Positions 34,973-48,085 of a stretch of DNA of 64,000 nucleotides are shown one piece after another. The notes below the pieces were generated by a model. It was not told the DNA's origin and ran no database searches. It saw nothing but the letters and a program-made list of their open reading frames with translations. The position numbers and the translations under genes were made by a program. Source of the DNA: Homarus americanus (lineage: Eukaryota > Arthropoda > Malacostraca > Decapoda > Nephropidae); contig NW_024744357.1 in assembly GCF_018991925.1 (NCBI RefSeq), forward strand, positions 2,194,161 through 2,258,160, read 5' to 3'. Position 1 is the first letter of the stretch. Every line of letters starts with the position of its first letter.

Positions 34973-35296
34973 CCACCCTTTCTCTCCTAAAGTGGCCCCC
35001 CTACTAACAACCTAACCTAATCCAACCTCCTAATCCAACTTCAAATCCAACCCTAATACATTAACCTACACTAAACTAACTAACATTTGTAGTTGGACAG
35101 AAACAGGAATTGGGTACTTTCAAATTGATTCCTTGTACAAAATAGATATAAAATAAGGAAGGTCTATTGGTGGGTGGATAGAGAGAGAGAGAGAAGAGAG
35201 AAGAGAGAGATCACTGGTGCCTTAGCGTTGAAATAGAGAGAGAGAGAGAGAGAGAGATCACTTTGTGCCTTAGCGTTGAAATCACCAAGAGAGAGA

Positions 35297-35850
35297 GGCA
35301 AGTAACGCCAATTTTCCGCGTCATTCGTAGAATTTTGCTCAATGCTGAAATTATCCACGCTAAATTTCGTACTTCCGGCTTCGCCAAATTTACGTCCCGG
35401 CAATTAATTTTTTCGAGTAAAAGTTGTTAATAGATTTCGTTTTTTTTTGTATGTTTATTTTGTATTACTTGTTCACTATTTATTAATCAATTTTATTTGT
35501 TTTGTTATTTCATTTGTATGTTAATTTTATTTGTTGGTTTCTGTATCGATTTTTTTATTTTTGTTTGCCTTCATACTTTAAACTTATTTATTTCCTTACA
35601 CACACACACACACACACAGATAAAGTCAACGTATTCATCTCTGACCATCAATAAACTTAAAACTTCGTAAAAAAGTAATTTCTAGACCTGCTGAAGTTCC
35701 CTTGGCGTACAGCTCCTGGCCAGTGTGGACTTTCCCATCTGGTTGGTCATGCAGGAAAGACCAGTTCCGGAGAAAACGGGGCTGTTTAGAGTCATACAAT
35801 GTTTGTGACCTGCAGCGCTCAGGTCAAGGGCTGCCTGCTTGCTCCTACGA
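35297..35850. other. Anonymous T-rich DNA
   Basis: Recurring TTTTATTTGTTTTG-like sequence and a short CA array near 35599-35619. No gene. Confidence 0.55.
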
Positions 35851-36395
35851 TACAAACTTTAAAGTCTTAAAAGTTTGTACGATAGCTCTTCTACAACACA
35901 AAACTAGAAGTCTTAAAAGTTTTTACGATAGCTCTCTTCTACAACACAATACTAGAAGTCTTAAAAGTTTGTACGATAGCTCTCTTCTACAACACAAAAC
36001 TAGTAGTCTTAAAAGTTTGTACGATAGCTCTCTTCTACAACTAAAAGTCTTGAAAAGTTTTTGATAGCTCTCTTCTACAACACAATACTAAGTCTTAAAA
36101 GTTTGTACGATAGCTCTCTTCTACAACACAAAACTAGTAGTCTTAAAAGTTTGTACGATAGCTCTCTTCTACAACACAAAACTAGAAGTCTTAAAAGTTT
36201 GTACGATAGCTCTCTTCTACAACACAAAACTAGAAGTCTTAAAAGTTTGTACGATAGCTCTCTTCTACAACACAAAACTAGAAGTCTTAAAAGTTTGTAC
36301 GATAGCTCTCTTCTACAACACAAAACTAGAAGTCTTAAAAGTTTGTATGATGGCTTTTTCTACGATATAAATCTTGAAGTCTTAAAAGTTTGTAC
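35851..36395. repeat. 48-bp minisatellite
   Basis: Unit GTCTTAAAAGTTTGTACGAT then AGCTCTCTTCTACAACACAA then AACTAGAA; about 10 units. Because 48 is a multiple of three, frames stay open on both strands (SLKSLYDSSLLQHKTR on plus; CCRRELSYKLLRLLVL on minus). Mutations open and close both frames without bias. Confidence 0.95.
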
Positions 36396-37559
36396 GATAT
36401 TTTTACCCTGAGTAGAGATGCAACAACGCTTACCTTACGACATAAATACATGATTTCTCAAAGCCGTACGGTATCCTCAAACCCAATTAAGCTGAGGTTA
36501 TGACAACGTATCTAACTTAAGCTGTAGACGACACAAAAGCTGATTCAAAGAAAATATCTAACAGGGCTCACTCGTATTATAATGACGTCACCAATAACCT
36601 AGACCACTAACTCTGTGCTGAGGTTGAAGTGAGAGAGACAATACGGTATATACAAATCAAGGCACATACTTCCAGAGTCTGTTGCTGAGAGGTCTGGTCA
36701 CGATGGTGGAGTTTGTGACCTTCTTCCCGCCGAGTGAGTGTAAGCAAACAGGTGGTAATATCAATATCAAGCTTGTATACAGTTGGCAAGAGGCGATAGA
36801 GAAATTTATTAACGCTAATAGGGCTAAAATACTTAATAATTACAGAAAATAAGAAGACATAATAACAGTAATAACAGTACATACGGCCGGTATTACGTAT
36901 AATAAACTGTTAATTGATGGTCTGAAATCCTAAGTTAAATTTCCCCCATAACTGGAAACGTGAGAACGAATCTCCGTAATTGAAGCTACAACACAGATAG
37001 ATTCTCAAAAGTTCCTACGTTAATTTTTCCTTTATCATACATGTCAGAACTGGCCCATTTAAACTAATAAGAAATTTCAAATAATAAATATTCCCCTTTA
37101 ATTGATTTTAAGAACGTATCTAACGGACTCCCTTTTATCGGCCACATAAACACATCGGTCTCTATGCCGTCGAAATAATACTAAGAGTACACCAGTAAGA
37201 TACGTGAGGTAACAAATATTAAAAAAATAAAAAGTCTTACCTTACGACAATTTGAGGTTTCATATTCTTGAGGCCATGCAGCAGAAGACGACAGATGACT
37301 GAAGAAGTTATAAGGAAAATAATGTTGTCGTGTGTGGCGTAACAGACCGTCACAGAGTACAGACAGTAACGTTCACAAGCACTCGTAGTCAACTATCCAC
37401 AAGGTAGACCCTGGTATTCAACTATCCACTAGCCAGTCCCCTATAAATACTATCCACTGTGTGACAAGTCAGACCCCAGATAAACAATTGACTAACTATC
37501 CGTGGACTTGTAATCAACTAACCCCGTCCATACTTCTCTATCGACTATCCACCCGAATG
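36396..37559. other. Anonymous DNA with dispersed-repeat fragments
   Basis: Segments such as AACGTATCTAACTTAAGC and AACGTATCTAACGGACTC, and TTCTCAAAAGTTCCTACG (inverse of the core at 243-286), recur loosely. From about 37380 it grades into the 21-bp array. No gene recognised. Confidence 0.45.
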
Positions 37560-38490
37560 GTTGACTGTCCACTACCCACAGTCAATATCACTACGTCGAC
37601 TATCCTACAGTCAACTATCCTGCCACCCATCGACTATCCTACCCACAGTCAACTATCCTACCACCGTCGACTATCTACCCACAGTCAACTATCACTACCC
37701 ACCGTCGACTATCCACTACCCACCGTCGAATATCTACCCACCGTCGACTATCCACTACCTACCGTCGACTATCCACCCTGATCAACTATCCACCACCTGC
37801 CGTCGACTATCCACTACCTGTCGACTATCCACCACAGTCAACTGTCCACTACACCTACGTCGACTATCCACTACCCCACAGTCGACTATCCACCACAGTC
37901 AACTATCCACTACCCAGTCAACTATCTACACCCACGGTCAACTTCTCCACCACCACCGTCGACACCTCCACGATCAGCTTCCACCACAGTCAGCTATCAC
38001 ACCCCCACCGTCGACTATCCTACCCAGTCAACTATCCACCGTCGACTATCACTACCCGTCGAATATCCTACCCACCGTCGACTATCCTACCGTCGACTAT
38101 CTCCACGGTCCTTCCTACCCACCGTCGACTATCCACTACACCATCGACTATCCACTACCCAAGTCGCTATCCTGCCACCGTCGACTATCCACTGCACAGT
38201 CAACTATCACATCTCGACCTCTACCCACTGACTATCCACCACCCACAGTCATCTCCTACCCACCGTCGACTTCCTGCCCACAGTCAACTTCACTACCACG
38301 ATCAACTATCCACCACACAGTCAACTATCCACCACGTCACTTCCACGTCGACTATCCACTACCCACCGTCGACTATCCACTACCAGTCACCTGCAGTCAA
38401 CTATCACTGCCACCGTCGACTATCCACTGATCAGCTATCTGCCCGTCGACTATCCTACCGTCGACTCCTATCACCGTCGACTATCCACTA
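37560..38490. repeat. 21-bp minisatellite (GTCGACTATCCACTACCCAC)
   Basis: Unit CCGTCGACTATCCACTACCC plus A. Many units are shortened by a few bases and AGTCAACTATCC variants are common. The 289-codon plus frame (37561-38430) is produced by the repeat. Confidence 0.95.
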
Positions 38491-38680
38491 TCCTCCCGGG
38501 CGTGCGTTCACCCAGACAGTCCCATGCATTCTGTTACCTATCCGCCTCCCTCAAACAGGCTTGACACTCGGGCACACGTGGACAGGGGAACTACCCATAA
38601 CTAGGTGATTTGCGATTGTAATGCCCATTAACTACCGTCCAGCAGCTGTTCGCGTCATCTGTTTGTCTGTCTGTCTTATT

Positions 38681-38770
38681 GTATGTATGTATGTATGTAT
38701 GTATGTATGTATGTATGTATGTATGTATGTCTGCCTGTCTGCTTGTGTGTGTATGTGTGTGTGTGTGTGT
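38681..38770. repeat. (ATGT)n and (GT)n microsatellites
   Basis: ATGT tetranucleotide array to about 38729, then GT-rich sequence. An ACC-rich trinucleotide stretch follows at about 38900-38980. Confidence 0.95.
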
Positions 38771-39058
38771 ATCAGTCTTTCTGTCTTTCTGTTTGAGACC
38801 TCTGTCTGTCTGTCTGTCTGATTATTAGTCCGCCTGTCCTTTTGCTGATTTGTGTCTGTCGGTTTCTCTGTCTTCACTAAGTACAGTTGTCCACTCACAC
38901 CAACCACCACTACCACCACTCCCACCACTACCACCATCACCACTCCCACCACTACCACCCTGCCCACTACACCCTGCCATCTGGCCGATAACACCACCTC
39001 AATGGCTGTATCTCTACATACTGTCCTTGTGTAAAAGTGATTCAGAAAGATAAAGTAT

Positions 39059-39060
<2 letters not shown>

Positions 39061-39098
<38 letters not shown>

Positions 39099-39245
39099 TT
39101 TTCTATTTAAGTTCTTCTTCGTCTTCTTCTTTTTCTTCTTCTTCTTCTTCTTCTTCTTCTTCTTCTTCGTCTTCTTCCTCTCCTCTTCTTCTTCTTCATC
39201 TTCTTCTTCTTCTTCACCGTCTTCCTCCTCCTCTTCCTCCTCTTA
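39061..39245. repeat. (CA)n and (TTC)n microsatellites
   Basis: CA array to 39096, then TTC-rich DNA 39112-39245. The remainder to 39576 is anonymous. Confidence 0.95.
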
Positions 39246-39576
39246 TGAGCGCTCTCGACACTTGCAGTTGCTTCTGAGTCTTTATATGCTTTCACCAGGC
39301 TGTAAATACTGTCCTGGCTTGTCATTGACCACTTCCCCTTCTTGCCTACTTAGGCAGCATTGAGCAAATGAGCAAACATATGAAACAGCAAAACATTGAA
39401 TGTCAGCAAACAGACAAGCAGATGCCAGTTAATCTATATTTCTCTCAGGTTGAAAACGTAGCACTAAAATGCATTTTACACGTATTTTTTTTATATTTTC
39501 TTATTAATATATTTTGTTGTTTGTTTTGTTTTCATTTCTTCTTTACTTATTTTTCTTTATTAATTTAATTTATCTG

Positions 39577-42500
39577 CCTCTTTTCCTCTCCTCCTCCCTC
39601 CCTCCTTCCCCTCTGCCCTTCCCTCCCTCCTTCACCCTGTTTCCCTCCCTCCTTCATCTCCCCTCCTTCCCCCTCTCCCCTCTACCTCCCCTCCTTCCCC
39701 TCCCCCCTTCACCCTTCTCCCTCCTTCACACTCTCCCCCTCCATCCCACCCCTCCCTCCTTCTAACCTCCTTCCCTCCTTCACCCCTCCTCCCTCCCACA
39801 CCTCCCCTCCTTACACCCTCCTTCCCTCCTTCATACCCTCGCCCTCCTTCCACCTTTCCTTCACCCTCCCCTCCTTCAACCCTCCCCTCCCTTCACACCC
39901 TCCTCCCCTCCTTCACCCCCTCCCCCCTCCTTCCCCTCTCCCCTCCTTCCCTCCCCTTCCCTCCTTACCCCTCCTCCCTCCTTCATCCTTCCCCTTCACC
40001 TCCTCCCCTCCTTCCCCTCCTTACCCCTCCTCCTCATTCCCCTCCTTCCCTCCTTCACCCTCCTCCTCCTTCACCCCTCCTCTCCCTCCTCCTTCACCTC
40101 TCTCCTTCCTCCTTCTTCACCTCCTCCTCCTTCACCTCCTCCCTCCTTCCTCCTACCTCCTCTCCCTCCTTCACCTCCTCCTTTCCTCCCTCCCCTTCCC
40201 CTCCCCTCCCTCCACCTCCTTCCCCTCCCTCCTTCACCTCCTCCCCTCCTTCACCTCCTCTCCTCCTCTTTCTCCTTCCCCCCTTCTTCATCCTCCTCCC
40301 CTCCTTTCTCTCCCCTCCTTCCCCTCCCCTCCTTCACCCTCCTTCCTCCTTCCCTCCTCCTCCTTCACCTCCCTCCCCTCCTCCCTCCCTCCTTCCTCAT
40401 CCTTCCCCTCCTTCACCCCTCCCTCCTTCACACCTCTTCCACCCTCCTCTTCTTCCTCCCCTCCTTCCCTCTCCCCTCCTTCTCACCTCCCTCCCCTCCT
40501 TCACCTCCTCCCCTCCTTCACCCCCTCCCCTCCTTAATCTCCCCTCCTTCCCCTCTCCTCCTTCACACCCTCCTTCACCTCTCTCCTTCACCTCCTCCTT
40601 ACCCCTCCCTTACCTCCTCCCCTCCTTCCTCTCCCCTCCCCTCTCCTTCCCTCCACCTTCCTCTCCCTCCTTCACCTCCTCCCCTCCTTCACCTCTCCTC
40701 CTCCCCTCTTCCCCCCTCCTCCTTCACCTCCCTCCTTCACCCCTCCTCCCCCCTCCTTTACCTCCCCTCCCACACCTCCCTTCCTCCTTCACCTCCCCTC
40801 CTTCACACTCTCCCCCTCCTTCACACCTCCTCCTTCACCTCCCCTCCTTCACCCTCCTTCCCTCCTTCACCTCCTCCTTCACCTCTTCCCTCCTTCACCT
40901 CCTCCTTCACCCCCCCCTCCCTCCTTCACCCTCCTCCTCCTTACCCTCCTCCTCCTTCACCCTCCCCTCCTTCACCTCCTCCTTCACCTCCCTCTTCCAC
41001 CTTCCTCCTCCCCTTCACCCTCCTCCCTCCTTCCCACCCCTCCTCTCCTCCATCCACCTCCTTCCCACCCCCTCCTTCCTCCTCCCCTCCTTCACTTCTC
41101 TCCCCTCCTTCCCCTTCCTCCCCTCCATCCCACCTCCTCCCCTCCTTCACACCTCCCCTCTTCACCCCCTCCCCTCCTTCACACCTCTCCCCTCCTTCCC
41201 CCCCTCCTCCCCTCCCTCCTCCCCCTCCTTCCCCCCCTCCCTCCTTCCACCTCCCTCCTTCACCCTCTCCCCTCCCTTCCCCCTCCTCCCCTCCTTCACC
41301 CCCTCCCCTCCTTCACCCCTCCTTCCCTCCTTCCCTCCCTCCTTCACCTCTCCCCTCCTTCCCCTCCCTCCCCTTCCCCTCCCCTCCTTCACCCTCCTTC
41401 CTCCTTCACACCTTCCCCTCCTTCACCTCTTCCCTTCACCCTCCTCCTTCACCCCCTCCTCCTTCACCCCCACTCCCTCCTTCACCTCCCTCCTTCCCAC
41501 CCCCTCCTTCACATCCTCCTCCTCCTTCCCTCTCCCTCCTTCACCTCCCCCTCCTTCACCCCTCCTCCCCTCCTTCACCCTCCTCCCCTCTTCCACACCT
41601 CCCCTCCTTCACCCCTCCTTCCCTCCTTCACCCTCCTCCTTCACACTCTCCCCTCCTTCACCCTCCTCCCTTCACCTCCCCCTTTTCACCTCCTTCCCTC
41701 CTTCACCTCCCTCCCCTTCCCCTCTCCTCCTCCTTCCACCTCCTCCCCTCCTTCCCCCTCCCTCCTTCACCCCTCCCCTCTTTTCACCCTCCTCCCCTCC
41801 TTCACCTCCTTCCTCCTTCACCTCCCTCCTTCACCCTCCTCCCTCCTTAACTCTCCCCCCTCCTTCCCACCTCCCCTCCTTCACCCCCTCCCCCCTCCTT
41901 CACCCCCTCCCCTCCTTCACCCCCCTCCCTCCTTCACACTCTCTCCTCCTTCACCTCCTCCCCCTCCTTCACCCTCCTCCCTCCTTCATCCCTCCCCTCC
42001 TTCACACTCCCCTCCTTCCCCTCTCCTCCTTCACACCCTCCTTCACCCTCTCCTCCTTCACCTCCCTCCTTCACCTCTCCTTCCTCCTCCTTACCTCTCC
42101 TTCACCTCCCCTCCTTCACCTCCTCCTTCACCCTCCTCCCTCCTTCACACCTCCTCCCCTCCTTCACCTCCCCTCCTTCACCTCCCCTCCTTCCCCCTCC
42201 CTCCTTCACCCCTCCCTCCTTCCACCTCCTCCCCCACCTCCTCCTTCACACCCTCCTTCCCTCCTTCACCCCTCCCCTCCTTCACCTCTCCCCCCTCCTT
42301 CACCCCCTCCCTCCTTCACACCCCTCCCCTCCTTCACCCCTCCTTCCCTCCTTCACCTCCTCCTTCACCTCTTCCCTCCTTCACCCTCCCCTCCTTCACC
42401 CCTCCCCTCCTTCACACCCTCCTCCCCCTCCTTCCTCCTCTCCTTCACCTCCTCCTTCACCCCTCCTCCCCTTCACCTCCTCCTTCACCTTCTCCCCCTC

Positions 42501-43435
42501 CTTCACACCCTCCTCCCTCCTTCACCCTCCTCTCCTCCTTCCACACCCTCCTTCACCCCCTCCTTCACATCCTCCTCCCTCCTTCCTTCTCTCCCTCCCC
42601 ACCTTCCTCCCCTCCTTCCCTCCTCCCCTCCTTCCCCCTCCCCTCCTTCACCCCCTCCCTCTTCACCCCTCCTCCCCCCTCCTTCACCCTCTCCCTCCTT
42701 ACCCTCCTCCTTCACCCCCTCCCTCCCTTCACCCCCTCCCCTCCTTCACCCCTCCTCCCCTCCTTCACCCCTCCTCCCCTCCTTCACCCTCCTCCTTCAC
42801 CCCTCCTTCCCTCCCTTCACCTCCTCCTTCACCTCTCCCCTCCTTCACCCTCCTCCTTCACACCCTCCCCCTCCCTTCACCCTCCTTCCCTCCCTCCCCA
42901 CCCTCCCCTCCCTTCCTCTTCCCTCCCTTCACCCTCCCCTCCTTCATCCCCCTCCCTCCTTCACATCCCCCTCCTTCACACCCCTCCTCCCCTCCTTCAC
43001 ACCCCTCCTCCCCTCCTTCACCTCCCCCTCCTTCCCTCCTCCTCCTTCACACCTCCTCCTTCTCCCCCTCCTTCACCTCCTCCTTCACCTCCCCTCCTTC
43101 ACCTCCTCCTTCCCTCCTCCTTCACACCTCTTCCTCCTTCACCTCCTCCTTCACCCCCCTCCCTCCTTCACCCTCCTCCCCTCCTTCACCTCCTCCTCCT
43201 TCACACCTCCTCCTCCCCCCTCCCTCCTTCACCTTCTCCTTCACACCCTCCTCCCTCTACCTCCTCCCCTCCTTCCCCTCCTCTCTCCCTCACCTCCCCC
43301 CCTCCTTCACATCCTCCTCCCTCCTTCATCCTCCTCCTCTTACCTCCCCTCCTCCTCTTCCCTCCTCTTCCTCTCTCCTTCCTCCTTCACACCCCTCCTC
43401 CTCCCTCCTTACCTCCTCCTCTTCCCCTCCCTCCT
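39577..43435 (+). repeat. 3.9-kb polypyrimidine satellite
   Basis: Almost every base on the plus strand is C or T, apart from an A in the recurring CCTCCTTCACC. The motif CTCCCCTCCTTCACC dominates with irregular spacing. No gene can be supported; minus-strand Gly/Glu frames are artefacts. Confidence 0.97.
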
Positions 43436-45075
43436 TACTGAGGCTCTGTCCTCATATTAAATTGTTGAGTAAGATGTAATGGTGGCCTCTTACGCCTTAA
43501 AAGACTTCAGGTGTTTGAGTACAGTTATGTCATAACATCTTCACTCAGGTCCCCATTTCCTTAGTCGTGTATACTTGCAATCGTGACACATACGCACACA
43601 CACACACACACACACACACAAAATACTCACAAACGCATCAAAATATTGAAAAATAAAAAAATACTCTAAACACCAGAAATACTCTGGAAATTGTCAATTG
43701 CTCTCAAATACTCAAAAATACTCTGATTATCAAAAATACTCACAAACCTACCAAAATATTCACAAACCCACCACAATACTCACACACAAATGCCCACAAA
43801 CCCACAAAAATACTCATAAACACACCAACACATACACAAACAAGTGAAACATACAACCCTGATTGATCTGGCTGACAAGTGGCAACGAGTGCTCATAACA
43901 TAACCCAAACCTCCCTCACGTCACACCGCTTAAAACCCTGCATGCAATCCACGCCACAAACACCAACATGTGACTCAATAAACTACAAGTACCTATTAGA
44001 ATCTCCGTATTAAAGCAGTATCATAAGTATTCACCATATGCAATTTTAGTTAAGTTGCCATTGATGTCCCCACAAATGGACTTAAGTCACATATGTCTAA
44101 GGCTTATTTACAATGTTATTGTTAAGTATTTGTGTAAGTACATGTTACGTTAAGTAAAGTTAAGACAAGTATATCTCCGTTAATGTTCTGCTATCGTAAT
44201 GTTACTGTCATATAAAGTGGTTAACTTTATGGCGATAAGACTGAAACGCCAATAGCAAAACAATACAATTTTGTGTCTAACATTAAATCGTTCTTCAAGT
44301 ACCGATATCATGACGTTATCAACAAGTCTCCGTCTCTCTGTGTGTCCCTCCCTCAGTAAACACACCAACCTTCTTCAAACTTGGTATGTGGGATGACAAC
44401 ACGAGGGAGGGTGAAAGGCGCGTCTACCAGTACTCATTGCACACCATACTGGGGTGTGTAAAGGGGGTATAATACTGGGCAAAATTTCTCCCGTTCTCGG
44501 TCAAAAACTGCAATTTTCATTTGTATATATCAAGCATATCCTAATGATACTAGATTTGCATTAAAATCACTTAAAGTTGTTTCCCAATAAATTGTTTTAA
44601 TAAAATCGATGTCTTTCACTAATAAATATGATAAAGCCTTAATTGGACCCGCAATGCAGTCAAAACTTGCCCGAGAACTCCCGTACTTTCCGTTTTCCCC
44701 AGATTTCAGTTTTCAGGCAAAATATCTGACCGAGAACGGTGATATTACCGTTGTTCTTCCGAGGAATGTGGAAAATTGCCTAGTGTGAGAGTCCTTTAAA
44801 GAAGGGGAGCCCACTGAAAACTGCCAGTCGGCCCAAAATGTCGTGCAACAATTGAGGAAAATGTGACCACGCCCCTCAGAACTGATGAGCTACCATACTG
44901 AGTCACTGTAAGGAAGAGACAACACCAGTCAGCCCAAACTGTTGTTCAGCACAAGTATTGGGTTGAAAGTGGTCAATAATTGGATGTTGCTTTTAACAGC
45001 TTTAAACGAACGTGGATATGTCCCCAACACATGAATTTTGGTCATGTTTATGTTGACATGACAGTGAGTTTTAGG

Positions 45076-45077
<2 letters not shown>
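43436..45077. other. Anonymous DNA
   Basis: CA array at 43596-43620, then degenerate AAATACTCACAAAC repeats to about 43840. 44440-44900 contains two similar GTTCTCGGTCA / GACCGAGAACGG segments in inverse orientation, possibly an unknown element. No coding region recognised. Confidence 0.5.

Positions 45078-45134
<57 letters not shown>
45078..45134. repeat. (CA)n microsatellite
   Basis: Pure CA array. Confidence 0.97.
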
Positions 45135-45137
<3 letters not shown>

Positions 45138-45185
45138 ATATGACCTCTTAAGATGTTTCTGTCGTTCAGGTGAATTTAATTTGTA

Positions 45186-45361
45186 CTACCTGAACATTAG
45201 GCTCCCCAGCTTATATCACTCAATGACCAACCACCCCAACACTACCTGGGGATAGGTTAGATTTAAGTTTAGCGTTAGGTTATGTTAGGTTAGGTTAGGC
45301 TAGATTAAGTTAGGTTTAACGTTAGGGTGAAATAAACTCGGGGCTTAATTTTCAGTTGATC
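45186..45361. mobile_element. TIR element with CCTAA core (copy 7)
   Basis: Left end ACCTGAACATTAGGCTCCCC then AGCTTATATCACTC. The core contains GGTTAGGTTAGGC. The right end GAAATAAACTCGGGGCTTAA then TTTTCAGTTGATC is the inverse of the left. At about 176 bp it shows the unexpanded state of the element at 18646. Confidence 0.7.
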
Positions 45362-45716
45362 TGAATTTATCGTGAAACATCTTGATAAAAGGTAACATAC
45401 AAGACAAGGAAGGTTCTATAAGTTAAGATATGGACACAAGAGCGAGTGAGGAAGGTTGTGTCATAACTCTGTTGAGGTTTCATTTTTCTTTAACAAATTC
45501 TGTGAGTTCTTAGCCTTTTTTCCTTCTTTAACTGATTATTCTCACCTCAAGAAACGCTCAACTCGAGACCAAAACTTCCCCGGGAGGTTATAATATTGAC
45601 ACAAGAGCGAGCGAGAAAGGATGGGTTGCACAGGGATGGTTGAAGGTCGTTGTGAGCGGCTCGTCTTCCCGGGAACAAGTGATGCGCTGCTGCCGCCACC
45701 ACACCTCCCGTCAAGG

Positions 45717-45725
45717 TATATAAGG
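45717..45725 (+). promoter_or_regulatory. Putative TATA box of the secreted-protein locus
   Basis: TATATAAGG lies in an otherwise GC-rich stretch (45640-45745). An initiator-like GCATTG places the start at about 45751, a normal TATA-to-start distance. The splice donor of the presumed leader exon follows 59 bases later. Whether it drives the genes at 51 and 52.8 kb is inference. Confidence 0.5.
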
Positions 45726-45750
45726 CGACGGCGGCCCGGGAGAGGTAGGC

Positions 45751-45809
45751 ATTGCTTTACCTGTGCTGCTTTAGTACACTTCTCCCTCCCGTGCAACAAA
45801 TACTGACAG
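45751..45809 (+). other. Putative non-coding leader exon
   Basis: Ends in TACTGACAG followed by GTAGGT, a consensus 5' splice site at 45810. It contains no ATG. It would join the acceptor at 51041-51042 (GTTGCAG/GATG), giving a leader of about 60 nt and a 5.2-kb intron. No transcript evidence is available. Confidence 0.4.
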
Positions 45810-48085
45810 GTAGGTTGTGTGGGGATGTATTAAACCTACAGTGACGTAAACTTGGGGGAACATCCTTGTCCGTTTGTGTTGATGTTGGTGGCTTGTAGTG
45901 ATGGATACTGTACAGCAAACATCACGATTAATATTATTTTGTATTCTAGTGAATTATCATATTACAGTGTAGTGTAAGCGTATATTATTGATGATGGATT
46001 AAGTACGGGGATATTGCAGTTAATGTTAATCTAAACAAGTGAATTTTTATTTCAAATTAAATATTATAGGGTCAAATGTTTTTTAAATTTGGCTTGAAGG
46101 TAAAATTATGGAGTAAATTGTCCTAAGATATAATTAATTGTCTTATTACAGATTATCTTAAGGTAAATTAGCACCCACAGTTGCTACTCTTATAGTGTAA
46201 TTTATTCCTCACAATAAGAACTGTTTCTGTGTAATTTTGTTTTATTCTGATTTATGCTTCATGAAAATTACTCTGCATATACAGTAGACTTTCTTAGGGA
46301 TAACTTATATATTTTCTATAGTTATATTGTTTTAGGTTAGAAATATCCTTAAAGGTGAAATAATTTTAAAACAAATCTGCACTTGAAATAGACTGGCTGT
46401 AATTAAAATATGATTTATTCTGGGGTGAAGTTTCCCCTAAAATAATAACTGGTGAAAGGTTGATTTGTCTTTAAATTAATACGTTTTTAAGGTAATAGTT
46501 TGTAGACCTAAAAATAAGATACCAGATATTTGGTTAATTTTAACACCAATGTTTAATACTTTTATGTTTTGTATGAGTATGATATTTAAACATGTAATAT
46601 GGTAGGATTTTTGTTAATCTCTTCTGAGAATTTCGGTAATATTTTCATTTACGCGCGCACTTTTATTATAGTGTTCACCCTGTATACTATTTAAATATTC
46701 CCGCGCTCTCGCAACTTCAACTGAACACCACTGAAATATTTTTAGCCACCGTAAACATCCCTCAATTCATTATGCTATTTTTTCCTAGCTAAGACATTAA
46801 TGGACTGCAAGTTTGAAAGTAAAAGAAACGTTTGTAGATGATGATAAAAAGGATCCCCCCAAAAATCTTCAAAAATGTTTTAAACTGTTGATCCCTATTG
46901 TCAGGACTGAAGTCGTTTTGGTACGTTTATTTCGTCACTTATTATTTTTAGTAGTAGTAGTAGTAGTAGTAGTAGCCGCCTAATTCGTAAACTGAAGATA
47001 TTTTCGTAATGAAGTATCATGTTTCAGTTATCCACTATCTAAGCTAAGGTTTATCATAATATTTCAAGGAACAGAGCAATGTGTCCTGAAGCAGATTTTC
47101 CTTCCTTGAGTCATTTTAGTTCTTATTTCCTGTTTGTCTTCTTCCACTCTCTCTCTCTCTCTCTCTCGGTAACAACAATACCTAAGAATAAATTCACTTA
47201 AAACCAAATTCATTTTCCTGTACTTTCGATTTTGTGTAATTAGTTAGAATAAATGAGATGGAATTTGTTTATAATTGCCTATACATCTTATAAAAATAGA
47301 TAAAAATATTAAGAAATTGAGAAATTATCAATTTTGTATTGGTTTATTATTATTTTTAGGAGATTGTTAGATAGAACGTAAGACAGGGGATAAAGTGTAT
47401 GAACAACATCCCATCTAACTACGGACGAAATATACCCGTAACTCATGAACTACTACTACAACTATTTTTACTACTACTATTACTATTGGAACTATTACTG
47501 CCACCACCACTACTAATAAAAATAATTTTGCTTTCATTCACTACTTCTACTACTATTATTATGACTATTCTACCACAAACTGTTGCTACTACTACTACTA
47601 CTACAATCACTACTGTACTACTACAATCACTACTGTACTACTACTACTACAATTACTACTGAGACAGACCCCACGCCCCAACCAGCCACTCACCGCACAC
47701 TTATTATTGAAAAGCAGAAGATACGAACCTAAACTAGCCTAACATAAGGACCCAGGGATTAGTTTTGAGACTTACAATAGATGATTGGTTAATTAATATC
47801 GTGTGAAATATGTGAAGGAAAAAAAAGTTGGTTCCGCCGTGTAGGTCATGATGTATGGTTGAGGGCGGTTTGTGGCAGTGGAGGCTTCGGGGCGGGCGGG
47901 CGGGAAACCCCTTTCACGTGTTGACCCAGATCCCTAAACTATGGACGGATGACCAGCTGTCCCCCCCAACTACCTTGCCCTTCCCTTTCCCTTTCTTCCC
48001 CTCCCCTCCCCTACCCTTCACCCTTCTCTACCATCCCCCATACCTTACTCTTCTCCCTCCTCCTCTCCCCCCACCCCCTCCCTTC

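Larger units (their letters stand above)
32229..35296. repeat. Tandem segmental duplication, copy B (~3.1 kb)
   Basis: Same order as copy A with many one- to several-base deletions, often inside short homopolymers or repeated dinucleotides (for example copy A GATCCCCTATTAAAAGG versus copy B GATCCTATTAAAGG). The minisatellite occupies 32365-33555 here and a longer CT array lies at 34877-34938. Confidence 0.92.

Noticed and set aside
37561..38430. 289-codon plus-strand ORF of Tyr/Pro/Ser/Thr repeats
   Set aside because: Produced by the 21-bp GTCGACTATCC array, whose length is a multiple of three; no signal peptide, domain or splice context.
45542..45799. 85-codon minus-strand ORF over the promoter region
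   Set aside because: No domain or splice context; it overlaps the TATA box and leader exon predicted on the plus strand.
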